Assembly: GCA_964470915.1 (NCBI GenBank)
Contig: CAYYEM010000018.1
Coordinates: forward strand, 1 to 29,291
Reading direction: 5' to 3'
Length of the DNA stretch: 29,291 nt
From: CAYPXN01 sp964470915
GTDB lineage: Bacteria > UBA10199 > JADFYH01
Made by a program: the position numbers and the translations under genes. Of this stretch, positions 7,759 to 15,670 are shown piece by piece. The notes under the pieces are model-generated. The model saw only the letters and a program-made list of their open reading frames with translations, made no database searches and was not told the DNA's origin. Within the stretch, counting starts at the first letter, position 1. Each line of letters opens with the position of its first letter.

Positions 7759-8583
7759 CTAACTTGCCATCATGACCTTTTGCTGAATAACTCCATCTAT
7801 ATTTTGTACAGAATTTTCACTTGGATACTTTAACAAGAGTTCTTTTGCTAGATCTAGATAGGCCATTGAACCCTTTGAGCGAATATCGTACAGAAGAATA
7901 GGTTTTCCATGCGATGGACTTTCACTCAACTTCACATTTCTTGGAATAACTGACTTAAAAATCTTATCTGGGAAGTAATTATTAATTTCCTGTACAACTT
8001 GGTGAGAAAGATTATTCCGAGGATCAAACATTGTAAGTAAAATACCTTCGATATCTAACTTAGGGTTCAATCCATCCTTAATCATTTGGATTGTTTTTAA
8101 CAATTCCCCTAATCCTTCCAAGGCATAATATTCACACTGCACTGGCACTATCACAGAATCCGCCGAACTTAATGCATTGACAGTCAACAAGCTCAAGGAA
8201 GGAGGACAATCAATCAAGATAAACTCGTAACGAGTTGAAATTTGTTCTAAGGCCTTACGGAGTCTGAACTCCCTGGAGAATTGACTCGCCAACTCTAAAT
8301 CTACAGCGACTAAATCTGAATTAGAAGGAGCTACTTGTAAATAATCCAGCCCTGTAGGGACAATCACTTCATCCATAGTCGCAGTGCCGATCAATACATG
8401 ATAGATATTCTTGCTAAAACTTTCCTTACTAAGCCCTAAACCACTACAAGAATTTGCCTGAGGATCTAGATCTATTAATAGAGTAGGCCTCTCCGCGGCC
8501 GCCAGACAAGCAGCAAGATTAACTGCGGTGGTTGTTTTGCCTACACCACCCTTTTGATTTGAAATAGTTATAATTCGTGCCAC
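7759..8583 (-). CDS. parA: Chromosome-partitioning ATPase ParA (Soj)
   Basis: A 274-residue ParA/MinD-family P-loop ATPase that drives origin segregation with ParB. The deviant Walker A motif KGGVGKTT is at residues 11-18 (signature Lys11), IDLDPQANS follows at 37-45, and the Walker B region is FILIDCPPSLSLLT. There is no N-terminal helix-turn-helix extension, so it is of the chromosomal (type Ib-like) kind. The start is GTG at 8583, with AGGGG about 5 nt upstream. It is 89 nt downstream of rsmG in the usual rsmG-parA-parB order. Confidence 0.97.
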   Translation of the reverse strand: MARIITISNQKGGVGKTTTAVNLAACLAAAERPTLLIDLDPQANSCSGLGLSKESFSKNIYHVLIGTATMDEVIVPTGLDYLQVAPSNSDLVAVDLELASQFSREFRLRKALEQISTRYEFILIDCPPSLSLLTVNALSSADSVIVPVQCEYYALEGLGELLKTIQMIKDGLNPKLDIEGILLTMFDPRNNLSHQVVQEINNYFPDKIFKSVIPRNVKLSESPSHGKPILLYDIRSKGSMAYLDLAKELLLKYPSENSVQNIDGVIQQKVMMAS

Positions 8584-8625
8584 CTGACCCCTGAATGTTA
8601 AAAGGTGAGCATCTTAGATAGAAGT

Positions 8626-8654
8626 TAAATACAGGAGCAGAAAAAAAAATGCAA
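8626..8654 (-). promoter_or_regulatory. Predicted promoter for parA-parB
   Basis: On the minus strand TTGCAT (8649-8654) and TATTTA (8626-8631) are separated by exactly 17 nt, the spacer containing a run of Ts. Transcription would start about 35 nt upstream of the parA GTG. Both hexamers are imperfect; the optimal spacing is the main support. Confidence 0.4.
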
Positions 8655-8672
8655 CACTATAACCTTAAAGTT

Positions 8673-9329
8673 TTATTTTTTTCTTAAAAAAACTAAAAAT
8701 CTCTTAATTTGAGACCACGGCAAAGTATATTTTTTATTAATTTCGGTTTCGAACAACTCACTTTGAATAGTTTTAAAATCTATCATCTGCTTTTCAGACA
8801 ACATTAATGCAAGCCTTCCATTTTTTTTCAATGACAGTGAAGAAAATTCTATTAACATTTGAGGAGAAATTGTTGCACGTGAAACAATAAGCTCTATGTC
8901 ACTCGGAATTTTTTCTGATAATGAAATATTTTCCAAACGAACATAGTCATGAATCACTTCTGCGTTCTTTACTGGCAAAGCAAGTGATGCTGTTTTTAAA
9001 AAACTTACTTTCTTTTGATCGGCTTCTAAAAGATAGACTTTGCTTTGAGGGTTTAAGATAGCAATAACCAATCCGGGGAAGCCAGCACCAGAACCGAAAT
9101 CAAATATAACTCTTTCGCTCACCAATTGAGATAATATGATACTATCTAAAAAATTCTTTTCGATGGAGTCGCTGACACTTCGATGAGCACTAAGATTGAT
9201 TGTTTTATTCCACTTACTTAATAAATTTTGATATTGCTCTAATAGATTTAGCTTATCTGATGGAATATTCAACCCAAGCTTCTCTAGACCTTGATTGAAA
9301 ATATCTCTAAGTGAGGATTGAGCTATCAT
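8673..9329 (-). CDS. rsmG: 16S rRNA (guanine527-N7)-methyltransferase RsmG (GidB)
   Basis: A 218-residue SAM-dependent methyltransferase that modifies G527 of 16S rRNA. The Rossmann-fold SAM site is visible as VIFDFGSGAGFPGLVIAI (about 94-111), followed by the acidic strand-2 segment VYLLEADQKKVSFL. SRATISP is typical of the family. No clear Shine-Dalgarno precedes the ATG, and it starts only 13 nt after mnmG, so translational coupling is likely. A consensus parS site lies within the coding sequence at 8871-8886. Confidence 0.95.
   Translation of the reverse strand: MIAQSSLRDIFNQGLEKLGLNIPSDKLNLLEQYQNLLSKWNKTINLSAHRSVSDSIEKNFLDSIILSQLVSERVIFDFGSGAGFPGLVIAILNPQSKVYLLEADQKKVSFLKTASLALPVKNAEVIHDYVRLENISLSEKIPSDIELIVSRATISPQMLIEFSSLSLKKNGRLALMLSEKQMIDFKTIQSELFETEINKKYTLPWSQIKRFLVFLRKK
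8871..8886. promoter_or_regulatory. parS centromere site within rsmG
   Basis: TGTTGCACGTGAAACA fits the chromosomal parS consensus TGTTNCACGTGAAACA at every position, including the invariant CACGTG core. It is inside the rsmG reading frame, 288 nt upstream of the parA start, and should be a loading site for the ParB encoded nearby. Confidence 0.9.
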
Positions 9330-9342
9330 GAAAAGGAATTAA

Positions 9343-11259
9343 TTAAAGTTTATCTGCTTCAGTGCCTTCTGAAGAATGGTTTTTCCGTTTTTTAATATAC
9401 ACCATTAAAATTGAAATAGCAGCTGGAGTAATTCCTGGTATTCTTGAGGCTTGACCTAATGTAATAGGCTTTATCCGCTCAAGCTTTTCCACAACTTCCT
9501 TTGAAAGCCCTGACATACCTTCATAGCAAAAACCATGTGGGATATTTAACTTATCTAATGAGTTGAAGCGATCAATAAAATCAAGCTGCTTACTAATATA
9601 GCCTTCATACTTAATAGATATCTCTACTTGCTCTTTTACTTCTGGCAACTTTGAATCCAAATCTGCCATTCTTTCTGGAAATAAAGAAATTAAGTCTGAA
9701 AAAGAAAGTTCGGGTCTTCTTAAAAACTCTTCTAGACTAGTGGGGCGCTTCATTTCAGCCAAATTCTTTGATTTGAGCAATGAATTAACAATTGGAGTTG
9801 GATTTACTTTGTTTTCTTTAAGATGTTTCAGACATAGCTCAATATTTTTTTTCTTATTTTCAAATAAAGACCAGTCCTCATCTGAGACTAGACCTACTTT
9901 TCTGCCTATTTCGCGCAGTCTTAAGTCGGCATTATCCTCTCGAAGTAATAAACGATGCTCTGCTCTAGAGGTAAACATACGATATGGTTCCTGGGTGCCT
10001 TTAGTCACCAGATCATCAATTAATACTCCAATATAAGCTTCTGAACGTTTAATATGAATAGGGTCTTCATTCCTCAGCCTTTGTATTGCATTGATACCCG
10101 CCACAATTCCTTGTGCTGCCGCTTCCTCGTATCCTGAAGTTCCATTAATTTGCCCCGCCAAGAAAAGATTTTTAACTCGTTTAGTCTCTAATGAAGGATT
10201 TAATTGAGTGGGCGGCAAGCAATCATACTCCACTGCATATCCAGGTCTTACCATTTCAGCTCGTTCAAGACCTGGAATTGTTTTTAACATTTTCAACTGA
10301 ATATCAATTGGCAAACTTGTCGACAAACCATTCACATAGATTTCATGAGTATGGTGCCCTTCAGGCTCTAAAAAGATTTGGTGCCGTGTTTTGTCAGCAA
10401 AACGCATCACCTTATCTTCAATTGAAGGGCAATAGCGCGGCCCAATACTTTTAATTGTTCCGTTATACATTGGAGAGCGATCAATTCCACTTCGAATCGC
10501 ATCATGTGTATTCTCATTCGTATAAGTAATATAACAAGGAATTTGCTTTTGCTCGATCTGAGTATTTGAAAATGAAAATCTACAAGGAGGATTGTCTCCA
10601 GGCTGAGCTTCAGTAACCGAAAAATCAATGGTTCTTGCATCGAGCCTAGGAGGTGTGCCTGTTTTCATACGAGTTAACTCAAAACCCAACAAACTCAAGT
10701 TAGCTGACAAACCCACACTTGCCATATCACCTGCTCTTCCACCTTTTTGCTTTTTATCTCCATAATGCATTAAACCATTCATAAAAGTGCCGGTAGTTAA
10801 AATCACTATCTTAGACTCAAAAAACACACCAAAGTTACTCACAACCCCTCTCACACAAGAATTTTCAACCACCAATTCATCTACAAAACCCTGTTTGATA
10901 TGGAGGCGATCGGTTGTCTCCAGAACACGACGCATTCTTGTTTTGTATTGCAACTTATCACATTGCGCCCTGCTTGCCTGAACCGCAGGACCTTTTTTAG
11001 TATTTAATTTTCTAAATTGAATTCCAGTTGCATCGGTAATCTTAGCCATTTCCCCACCCAAGGCATCAATCTCCTTCACTAAATGACCCTTACCCAAACC
11101 TCCAATCGCAGGATTGCAACTCATTTGAGCTATATTATCTACATTTGATGTCAAAAGAAGGGTTTCAAAACCACAACGAGCTGTAGCCAAAGCCGCTTCA
11201 CAGCCAGCATGACCGCCACCAACTACAATCACATCAAATTTTTTATCTGATAAAATCAT
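9343..11259 (-). CDS. mnmG: tRNA uridine-34 carboxymethylaminomethyl-modifying enzyme MnmG (GidA)
   Basis: A 638-residue FAD enzyme which, together with MnmE, installs the cmnm5 modification on U34 of certain tRNAs. The dinucleotide-binding motif VGGGHAGCEAA occupies residues 13-23. Family segments include SCNPAIGGLGKGHLVKEIDA, TGTFMNGLMHYG, RMKTGTPPR, EEAAAQGIVAGINA and RAEHRLLLREDNAD, with a C-terminal MnmE-interacting helical domain ending near PGITPAAISILMVY. Length is normal. The ATG at 11259 has no Shine-Dalgarno: the leader is AT-rich and a parS palindrome sits 9 nt upstream. Confidence 0.97.
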   Translation of the reverse strand: MILSDKKFDVIVVGGGHAGCEAALATARCGFETLLLTSNVDNIAQMSCNPAIGGLGKGHLVKEIDALGGEMAKITDATGIQFRKLNTKKGPAVQASRAQCDKLQYKTRMRRVLETTDRLHIKQGFVDELVVENSCVRGVVSNFGVFFESKIVILTTGTFMNGLMHYGDKKQKGGRAGDMASVGLSANLSLLGFELTRMKTGTPPRLDARTIDFSVTEAQPGDNPPCRFSFSNTQIEQKQIPCYITYTNENTHDAIRSGIDRSPMYNGTIKSIGPRYCPSIEDKVMRFADKTRHQIFLEPEGHHTHEIYVNGLSTSLPIDIQLKMLKTIPGLERAEMVRPGYAVEYDCLPPTQLNPSLETKRVKNLFLAGQINGTSGYEEAAAQGIVAGINAIQRLRNEDPIHIKRSEAYIGVLIDDLVTKGTQEPYRMFTSRAEHRLLLREDNADLRLREIGRKVGLVSDEDWSLFENKKKNIELCLKHLKENKVNPTPIVNSLLKSKNLAEMKRPTSLEEFLRRPELSFSDLISLFPERMADLDSKLPEVKEQVEISIKYEGYISKQLDFIDRFNSLDKLNIPHGFCYEGMSGLSKEVVEKLERIKPITLGQASRIPGITPAAISILMVYIKKRKNHSSEGTEADKL

Positions 11260-11268
11260 AAATAATAT

Positions 11269-11284
11269 TGTTTCACGTGAAACA
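11269..11284. promoter_or_regulatory. parS centromere site in the mnmG leader
   Basis: TGTTTCACGTGAAACA is a perfect 16-bp palindrome and an exact match to the canonical parS sequence. It ends 9 nt before the mnmG start codon, where a ribosome-binding site would normally be, so ParB binding or spreading could affect mnmG transcription. Confidence 0.95.
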
Positions 11285-11671
11285 AAAATATTAATTAAGT
11301 TTAATTTATATTAATTTAATATAATTAATACTAATTAACAAGTTTCAATTTAAATAGATACCCATTCTCGGCATATCTCAAAAAAAAGTGCTATTTTGAA
11401 TTATTTTCTCAAAGCCTATTTGCAAATTGGAATATTTTTAAATCTATCAAAAAAACATCTAATTACTCGTTGAGCGCTATAACCCATTTTCAGAAACATT
11501 CATGCAACAAATAAATCTATTCATTAAAAGAAAAAATTAGGGCCTATTTAAGAGCCTAAACATGTCACATTACATAATTCTATCTCATATCAATAAAACT
11601 CTTTTCTCTTTTGACGCATCTTAACGCGTCAAAAAATAATTTTGACGCATTGGCAAATCCAGTATTTTATA
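11285..11671. other. Gene-free mnmE-mnmG gap with a very AT-rich block
   Basis: No gene was found in this stretch. The first 56 nt (11285-11340) contain only three G or C bases and repeat TTAATT/TTTAATTT elements next to the parS site. An imperfect hairpin (TTAGG/CCTAA) lies near 11538-11559. A cluster of GACGC repeats lies near 11609-11648. No convincing promoter for mnmG could be singled out because the sequence is so AT-rich. Confidence 0.5.
11609..11648. repeat. Three alternating copies of a 9-bp inverted motif after mnmE
   Basis: TTTTGACGC occurs at 11609-11617 and 11640-11648, and its exact reverse complement GCGTCAAAA lies between them at 11626-11634. The middle copy can pair with either neighbour, giving two mutually exclusive 9-bp hairpins with loops of 8 and 5 nt. 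The cluster begins 23 nt beyond the mnmE stop, so it may end or stabilise the operon transcript. The T tracts lie inside the stems rather than after them, so it is not a classical terminator. Confidence 0.6.
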
Positions 11672-13054
11672 CTATTTCCCGATACAGAATCGGCCAAATA
11701 TATCCTCTAGAATATGCTCGGAGCTAATTTCTCCGATGATCTCTCCGACGAACTGAGTAGCCCTCATCACCTCACTCGCAATTAATTCTGGGGATCTGTT
11801 TTTTTGCACAGACAAAATTGCTAGCTCCAAACATTTCGCGGCTTGCTCTAAAGCTTGCTTATGACGCAATTGATTGATCAATAAATGCGAACCTTTTCCT
11901 AACTCATGTATCCCAAAAAGCTCGGGAATTCCTTTTTCCAATTCACTTAGCCCCTGATGGGTCTTAAGAGAAATATTCAAATAAGGAGCAGACATCGATG
12001 CTGGAAAAAGATCATCTGGCAGCCATTGAGCTTTCAAATCAGATTTATTAATTAAAAAAAGTGATTTTCTTTTTAAAGCACTCTTAGCCAAATCCAAGTC
12101 TTCTTGTCCTAATGGAACAGAACTATCAAAAAGGGCTAAAACAAGATCTGCCCTCTCAAAATGAGCTTTTGTTCTTTGAATTCCTATTTGTTCCACTTTT
12201 TCCTGGGTCTCTCGTATGCCTGCTGTATCAAGCAATCGAATTAATAAGCCTCCTAAAGTAATTTTCCTCTCAATAATATCTCGAGTTGTACCCGGTTCAT
12301 CATGAACAATAGCAGCTTCTTCTCGAACCAAGTAATTTAAAAGACTGCTTTTACCCACATTCGGCTTCCCAACTAAAACAACCGAAAGGCCCTCACGAAT
12401 CATTCGACCCAACTCATAATCAATAATCCACGCTTTCAACTGTTTGTATGAGCTTTCCAAAATCTCTTGGATCTGAGAAAGTTCTGCAAATTCAATCTCT
12501 TCTTCTGGAAAATCAATGGCCGCTTCCAAATAAACCAAAGCATCCAGTAACTTTTTACGTAATTCTGAAACAGGCTTAGAAAGGGCACCAGACCATTGGT
12601 CCTGAGCTAGCTTCAAAGCTTGTTCCGATTGAGCAGATATCATATCCGCAACTGCCTCAGCCTGGGTCAAATCCATTTTTCCATTTAAAAAAGCCCGTTG
12701 GCTAAACTCGCCAGGAAGGGCAGGACGAGCAGCGCAATGATAAATAGCTTCCAACACTTTCAAAGAAATTAATCGACCGCCATGAATATGAAACTCCACC
12801 ACGTCTTCACCCGTAAAAGTGCGGGGGGCTTTCATCCAAACAGCCAAAGCATGATCCAAAAGATTTTCTTGAATGTCTAATAAACGACCATAATATAAAT
12901 GATGAGTTTGCCAATTATCGAAAAGGGTAGGGCCACCCCTAAACATTTTTTTTAAAATATCGGGTGCAAGAGGACCACTGATGCGGACAACCGCAATACC
13001 CCCTTCACCCGAGGGACTCGCCAATGCTGCAATGGTATCTTGGAAATAATTCAT
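11672..13054 (-). CDS. mnmE: tRNA-modifying GTPase MnmE (TrmE)
   Basis: A 460-residue GTPase, partner of MnmG in U34 modification. An N-terminal folate-binding domain starts with DTIAALASPSGEGGIAVVRI. A helical domain with the G domain inserted follows: G1 GKPNVGKSS (229-237), the EPGTTRD switch (253-259), DTAG (276-279) and NKSD. The C-terminal CIGK carries the conserved C-x-G-K motif (Cys457). The leader has a hairpin (13057-13078) that buries the only weak Shine-Dalgarno, AGAAG. It follows yidC by 47 nt; the R3H-domain gene jag, often found between them, is absent. Confidence 0.97.
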   Translation of the reverse strand: MNYFQDTIAALASPSGEGGIAVVRISGPLAPDILKKMFRGGPTLFDNWQTHHLYYGRLLDIQENLLDHALAVWMKAPRTFTGEDVVEFHIHGGRLISLKVLEAIYHCAARPALPGEFSQRAFLNGKMDLTQAEAVADMISAQSEQALKLAQDQWSGALSKPVSELRKKLLDALVYLEAAIDFPEEEIEFAELSQIQEILESSYKQLKAWIIDYELGRMIREGLSVVLVGKPNVGKSSLLNYLVREEAAIVHDEPGTTRDIIERKITLGGLLIRLLDTAGIRETQEKVEQIGIQRTKAHFERADLVLALFDSSVPLGQEDLDLAKSALKRKSLFLINKSDLKAQWLPDDLFPASMSAPYLNISLKTHQGLSELEKGIPELFGIHELGKGSHLLINQLRHKQALEQAAKCLELAILSVQKNRSPELIASEVMRATQFVGEIIGEISSEHILEDIFGRFCIGK

Positions 13055-13056
13055 AG

Positions 13057-13078
13057 GCTTCTATATATAGATAGAAGC
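13057..13078 (-). promoter_or_regulatory. Hairpin over the mnmE ribosome-binding site
   Basis: On the minus strand GCTTCTAT and ATAGAAGC form a perfect 8-bp stem with a 6-nt loop, ending 2 nt before the mnmE ATG. The 3' arm contains AGAAG, the only Shine-Dalgarno-like sequence, so the hairpin could limit mnmE translation or couple it to upstream ribosomes. No trigger is visible. Confidence 0.45.
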
Positions 13079-13101
13079 AGGGGGCCTAGAACAAGCAAAA
13101 T

Positions 13102-14733
13102 CTATGCGGTTTTTCTCCAACGCTTCCATAAATCTGCAAAGCCCATATCATGCTGGTTCATATATTGTTGTACCACGGTCATAAGAGTATTGACGAAAAT
13201 ATATATGACGAGCCCAGAAGGTAAAAAAAGCATAAAAGCTGAAAATACAACTGGCATCATTAGCATTGCTTTGGCTTGAGCTGGATCTTGAGAAGGAGAG
13301 GGGGTCATTTTTTGTTGTAAGACCATGAAAATACCCAACAAAATAGGAGAAATAAAGTAGGGATCTGGCGAAGATAAGTCCTTATAAAACCAAAAGAAAG
13401 GAGCATGATAGAGCTCAATTGCATTATAAAGAACTTTATAAAGTGCAATATAGACCGGCATCTGCAACAACATGGGCAAACAACCTCCCATAGGATTGAC
13501 TTTATAAGTTTTGAAAAGATTCATCATTTCCATGTTCTGGCGTTCACGATCATTTTTATATTTTTCTCTAATTTCAGCGAGTTTTGGCTGAAGTTTCTGC
13601 ATTGCCTTCATGGAATCCATGGATTTCTTATTAATAGGATGGAGAAGAAGCTTTATAAAAACTGTTAAAAGAATAATAGCGATTCCCCAGTTTTTTACCC
13701 AAGAATGAAAAAATTTAAGCAAAAACAATATCGGATGCGCTACAAAACTAAACCATCCATAATCAACAGAAGCCTCAAGATGCACCCCTAACTGTTTCAT
13801 TAAGTCTATTTCTTTAGGTCCTACATATACTGTAAATTCTTTTTGAAGTTTAGATTGAGGAGCAATTCCTTCCTTCGGATAGGATAACTGAGCAAAAAGG
13901 GCTTTTCCATCTCTCACTCCATACTTTACTTTAGTTTCTGAAGAAATAGACCGGGAAACCAAAGCCCAAATAAAATAGCGATCTTCAATCCCAAGCCACT
14001 CAAAAGATCCCTTTTCTTCGGTCGAAGGAGGTAACTTGCTTAAATCTGAATGCAAAGTGATGGATTTATCCTTGTAAGTAATAGGATATTTTAAATTTTC
14101 AGGCCCCCTTAAAAAACTGAAGGATTTTTTTTCAACTACATGCTGATTAGTCTCTAAGCTCATCGCTACAGCAGTTTCTAAGGTTTTATCAGACTTATTT
14201 TCTAAAATTACCTTAACATGAGCGACATAATTTTTTGGATCCCACTTGATTTGTTCCACAATGCCTAAGTCCGACTGATGATAAGCTAATTCCAAGGTGT
14301 CTTGGGTTTTTGAAACCAATTCATAAGGCAATATCGCTGGAAGGGAAAAATTAGCTTCTTGAAATTGAATTAAAAAATTGTTTTCGGGTTTTCCTGCAAA
14401 CAAATCTACAAGAGGTGAGTTTTTATCAACGTTTTCATGATATTGATTGATCAATAATGAAAGTATGCGCGCTCCCCAAGTGCTTTGTTCAAGTTGATAT
14501 AAAGAATTTTCAAACTTCAGCACTTGTTCTGGCTTAGAAGGCAAAGCCTGTGACTTTGTTTCTGATTTCGTAACTGAAATCTGATTAGAAGAAGCTTGTG
14601 ATTCACTAAACTTAGCTGGTGACACAGAAACTGGGGCTACAGAATTCTGCTCCGGCACTTTCATAAAAAAAGAATAATATAAAATAAAAACAAGTGCAGA
14701 GAGCGTAATTGCTAATAATGATCTTTTTTCCAT
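13102..14733 (-). CDS. yidC: Membrane protein insertase YidC
   Basis: A 543-residue inner-membrane insertase of the Gram-negative type. It has an N-terminal membrane segment (about residues 5-23), a Ser/Gln-rich linker, a large periplasmic beta-sandwich domain (about 60-320), and the conserved C-terminal Oxa1/YidC core. The core includes NWGIAIILLTVFIKLLLHPI, a charged cytoplasmic hairpin rich in Lys/Glu, NPMGGCLPMLLQMPVYIALY and the last helices near LPSGLVIYIFVNTLMT. It inserts membrane proteins with or without SecYEG. AGGAG just before the ATG overlaps the TAG stop of yidD, indicating coupling. Confidence 0.97.
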   Translation of the reverse strand: MEKRSLLAITLSALVFILYYSFFMKVPEQNSVAPVSVSPAKFSESQASSNQISVTKSETKSQALPSKPEQVLKFENSLYQLEQSTWGARILSLLINQYHENVDKNSPLVDLFAGKPENNFLIQFQEANFSLPAILPYELVSKTQDTLELAYHQSDLGIVEQIKWDPKNYVAHVKVILENKSDKTLETAVAMSLETNQHVVEKKSFSFLRGPENLKYPITYKDKSITLHSDLSKLPPSTEEKGSFEWLGIEDRYFIWALVSRSISSETKVKYGVRDGKALFAQLSYPKEGIAPQSKLQKEFTVYVGPKEIDLMKQLGVHLEASVDYGWFSFVAHPILFLLKFFHSWVKNWGIAIILLTVFIKLLLHPINKKSMDSMKAMQKLQPKLAEIREKYKNDRERQNMEMMNLFKTYKVNPMGGCLPMLLQMPVYIALYKVLYNAIELYHAPFFWFYKDLSSPDPYFISPILLGIFMVLQQKMTPSPSQDPAQAKAMLMMPVVFSAFMLFLPSGLVIYIFVNTLMTVVQQYMNQHDMGFADLWKRWRKTA

Positions 14734-14738
14734 AACTC

Positions 14739-14951
14739 CTACTGTAAAGGATCATACCCACCAGGATGAAAGGGGTGACATTTTAACAATCTTCGAAAGG
14801 AATAAACAGAACCCTTCCAAAATCCTTTTTTCTCTAAAGCTTGCTTAGCGTATTCGGAACAAGAAGGATGAAAACGACAAGCTTTTGGCTTCAGAGGAGA
14901 AATAATGCGTTGATAGATCCTAATTATTAAAACAAACAACCTTGTTAACAA
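14739..14951 (-). CDS. yidD: Membrane protein insertion efficiency factor YidD
   Basis: A 70-residue YidD (DUF37) protein, peripheral on the inner membrane via an amphipathic N-terminal helix. It carries the family pattern IRIYQRIISPLKP, ACRFHPSCSEYAKQA, then GFWKGSVYSFRRLLKCHPF and HPGGYDP. The start is TTG at 14951, preceded by AAAGGA at 9 nt, and overlaps the end of rnpA by 7 nt; both features fit translational coupling. yidD sits in its usual place between rnpA and yidC. Confidence 0.93.
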   Translation of the reverse strand: MLTRLFVLIIRIYQRIISPLKPKACRFHPSCSEYAKQALEKKGFWKGSVYSFRRLLKCHPFHPGGYDPLQ

Positions 14952-15343
14952 ACTGTGAATTTCCTTTGGATAACCTGATTAAAAAAATCTTCAAGATGTT
15001 GATATAATTCATCTTTTTTAATATTTAAAAAATTAACCCTTATTATCAACACCACATCCACCGACCCCTGATTTAAGAGAGTATGTTTCCTAATAAATTC
15101 CCTAAGCATCCTTCTCATTCTGTTTCTTTTTGCAGCAACAGCGATCTTTTTTGAAATGGAAAATCCAAAGCGACTCTTAGAAATTTTATTTTGTAGCACA
15201 AAAAGAGTGATAAATTGACTTCTGATTTTCTTTCCCGAAGAAATTATTTTTTTAAACTCCTGAGGCGATAGAATTTTTCTAGAACGAGAAAATTTTTGGC
15301 TCGATTTTTGACTACTTTCAGGCTTTAAATTTATTTCTACCAT
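14945..15343 (-). CDS. rnpA: Ribonuclease P protein component
   Basis: A 132-residue, strongly basic protein subunit of RNase P, which cleaves the 5' leaders of pre-tRNAs. RFGFSISKKIAVAAKRNRMR and RRMLREFIRKH contain the RNR signature motif that contacts the RNA subunit. An N-terminal Ser/Lys-rich extension of about 20 residues makes it slightly longer than average. Its ATG overlaps the rpmH stop codon (TAATG), with AAGAAG upstream, so it is translated with rpmH, as in most bacteria. Confidence 0.93.
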   Translation of the reverse strand: MVEINLKPESSQKSSQKFSRSRKILSPQEFKKIISSGKKIRSQFITLFVLQNKISKSRFGFSISKKIAVAAKRNRMRRMLREFIRKHTLLNQGSVDVVLIIRVNFLNIKKDELYQHLEDFFNQVIQRKFTVC

Positions 15344-15492
15344 TACTTCTTGTATGTTTTTACAGTCAGTCGCTTTCTACCTTTAGCACGTCTTGACTTT
15401 AAAACTTTTTTTCCCTGTGTTGTTGAAGCTCTCTTTCGATAGCCATGCTTCCGCTTAGCCTTGATTTTACTGGGTTGGAAGGTTCTTTTCAT
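15343..15492 (-). CDS. rpmH: 50S ribosomal protein bL34
   Basis: A 49-residue ribosomal protein read directly from the sequence: MKRTFQPSKIKAKRKHGYRK followed by RASTTQGKKVLKSRRAKGRK and RLTVKTYKK. This is the highly conserved bL34 pattern (family length 44-50). GGAG lies 7 nt before the ATG. It is the first gene of the minus-strand rpmH-rnpA-yidD-yidC-mnmE block, and its stop TAA overlaps the rnpA ATG by one base. Confidence 0.97.
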   Translation of the reverse strand: MKRTFQPSKIKAKRKHGYRKRASTTQGKKVLKSRRAKGRKRLTVKTYKK

Positions 15493-15545
15493 TTTTTTCT
15501 CCGTAACTCTTTACTTTTTATTCAATGAATGGAAAAATGAGCGCG

Positions 15546-15575
15546 ATTAAAAACATCTTAAATGTTCTTTGTCAA
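15546..15575 (-). promoter_or_regulatory. Predicted promoter of the rpmH-rnpA-yidD-yidC-mnmE operon
   Basis: On the minus strand a perfect TTGACA (15570-15575) is followed after 18 nt by TTTAAT (15546-15551), five of six matches to the -10 consensus. Transcription would start about 45 nt before the rpmH ATG. The spacer contains the small palindrome AACAT/ATGTT. Confidence 0.65.
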
Positions 15576-15623
15576 AGTTAAATATTTTAGAAGATTTTTT
15601 TCAAAAAAAAATTGAAATATGTC

Positions 15624-15651
15624 TTGCAAAAAAAACTCAGATTGATACAAA
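15624..15651 (+). promoter_or_regulatory. Possible plus-strand promoter in the rpmH-dnaA gap
   Basis: TTGCAA (15624-15629) and TACAAA (15646-15651) are 16 nt apart. Transcription would start near 15658, just before the foldback sequence at 15671-15792. Both hexamers are imperfect in a very AT-rich stretch, so chance occurrence is possible. Confidence 0.25.
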
Positions 15652-15670
15652 TCATGTTTTGCTGAAAAAT

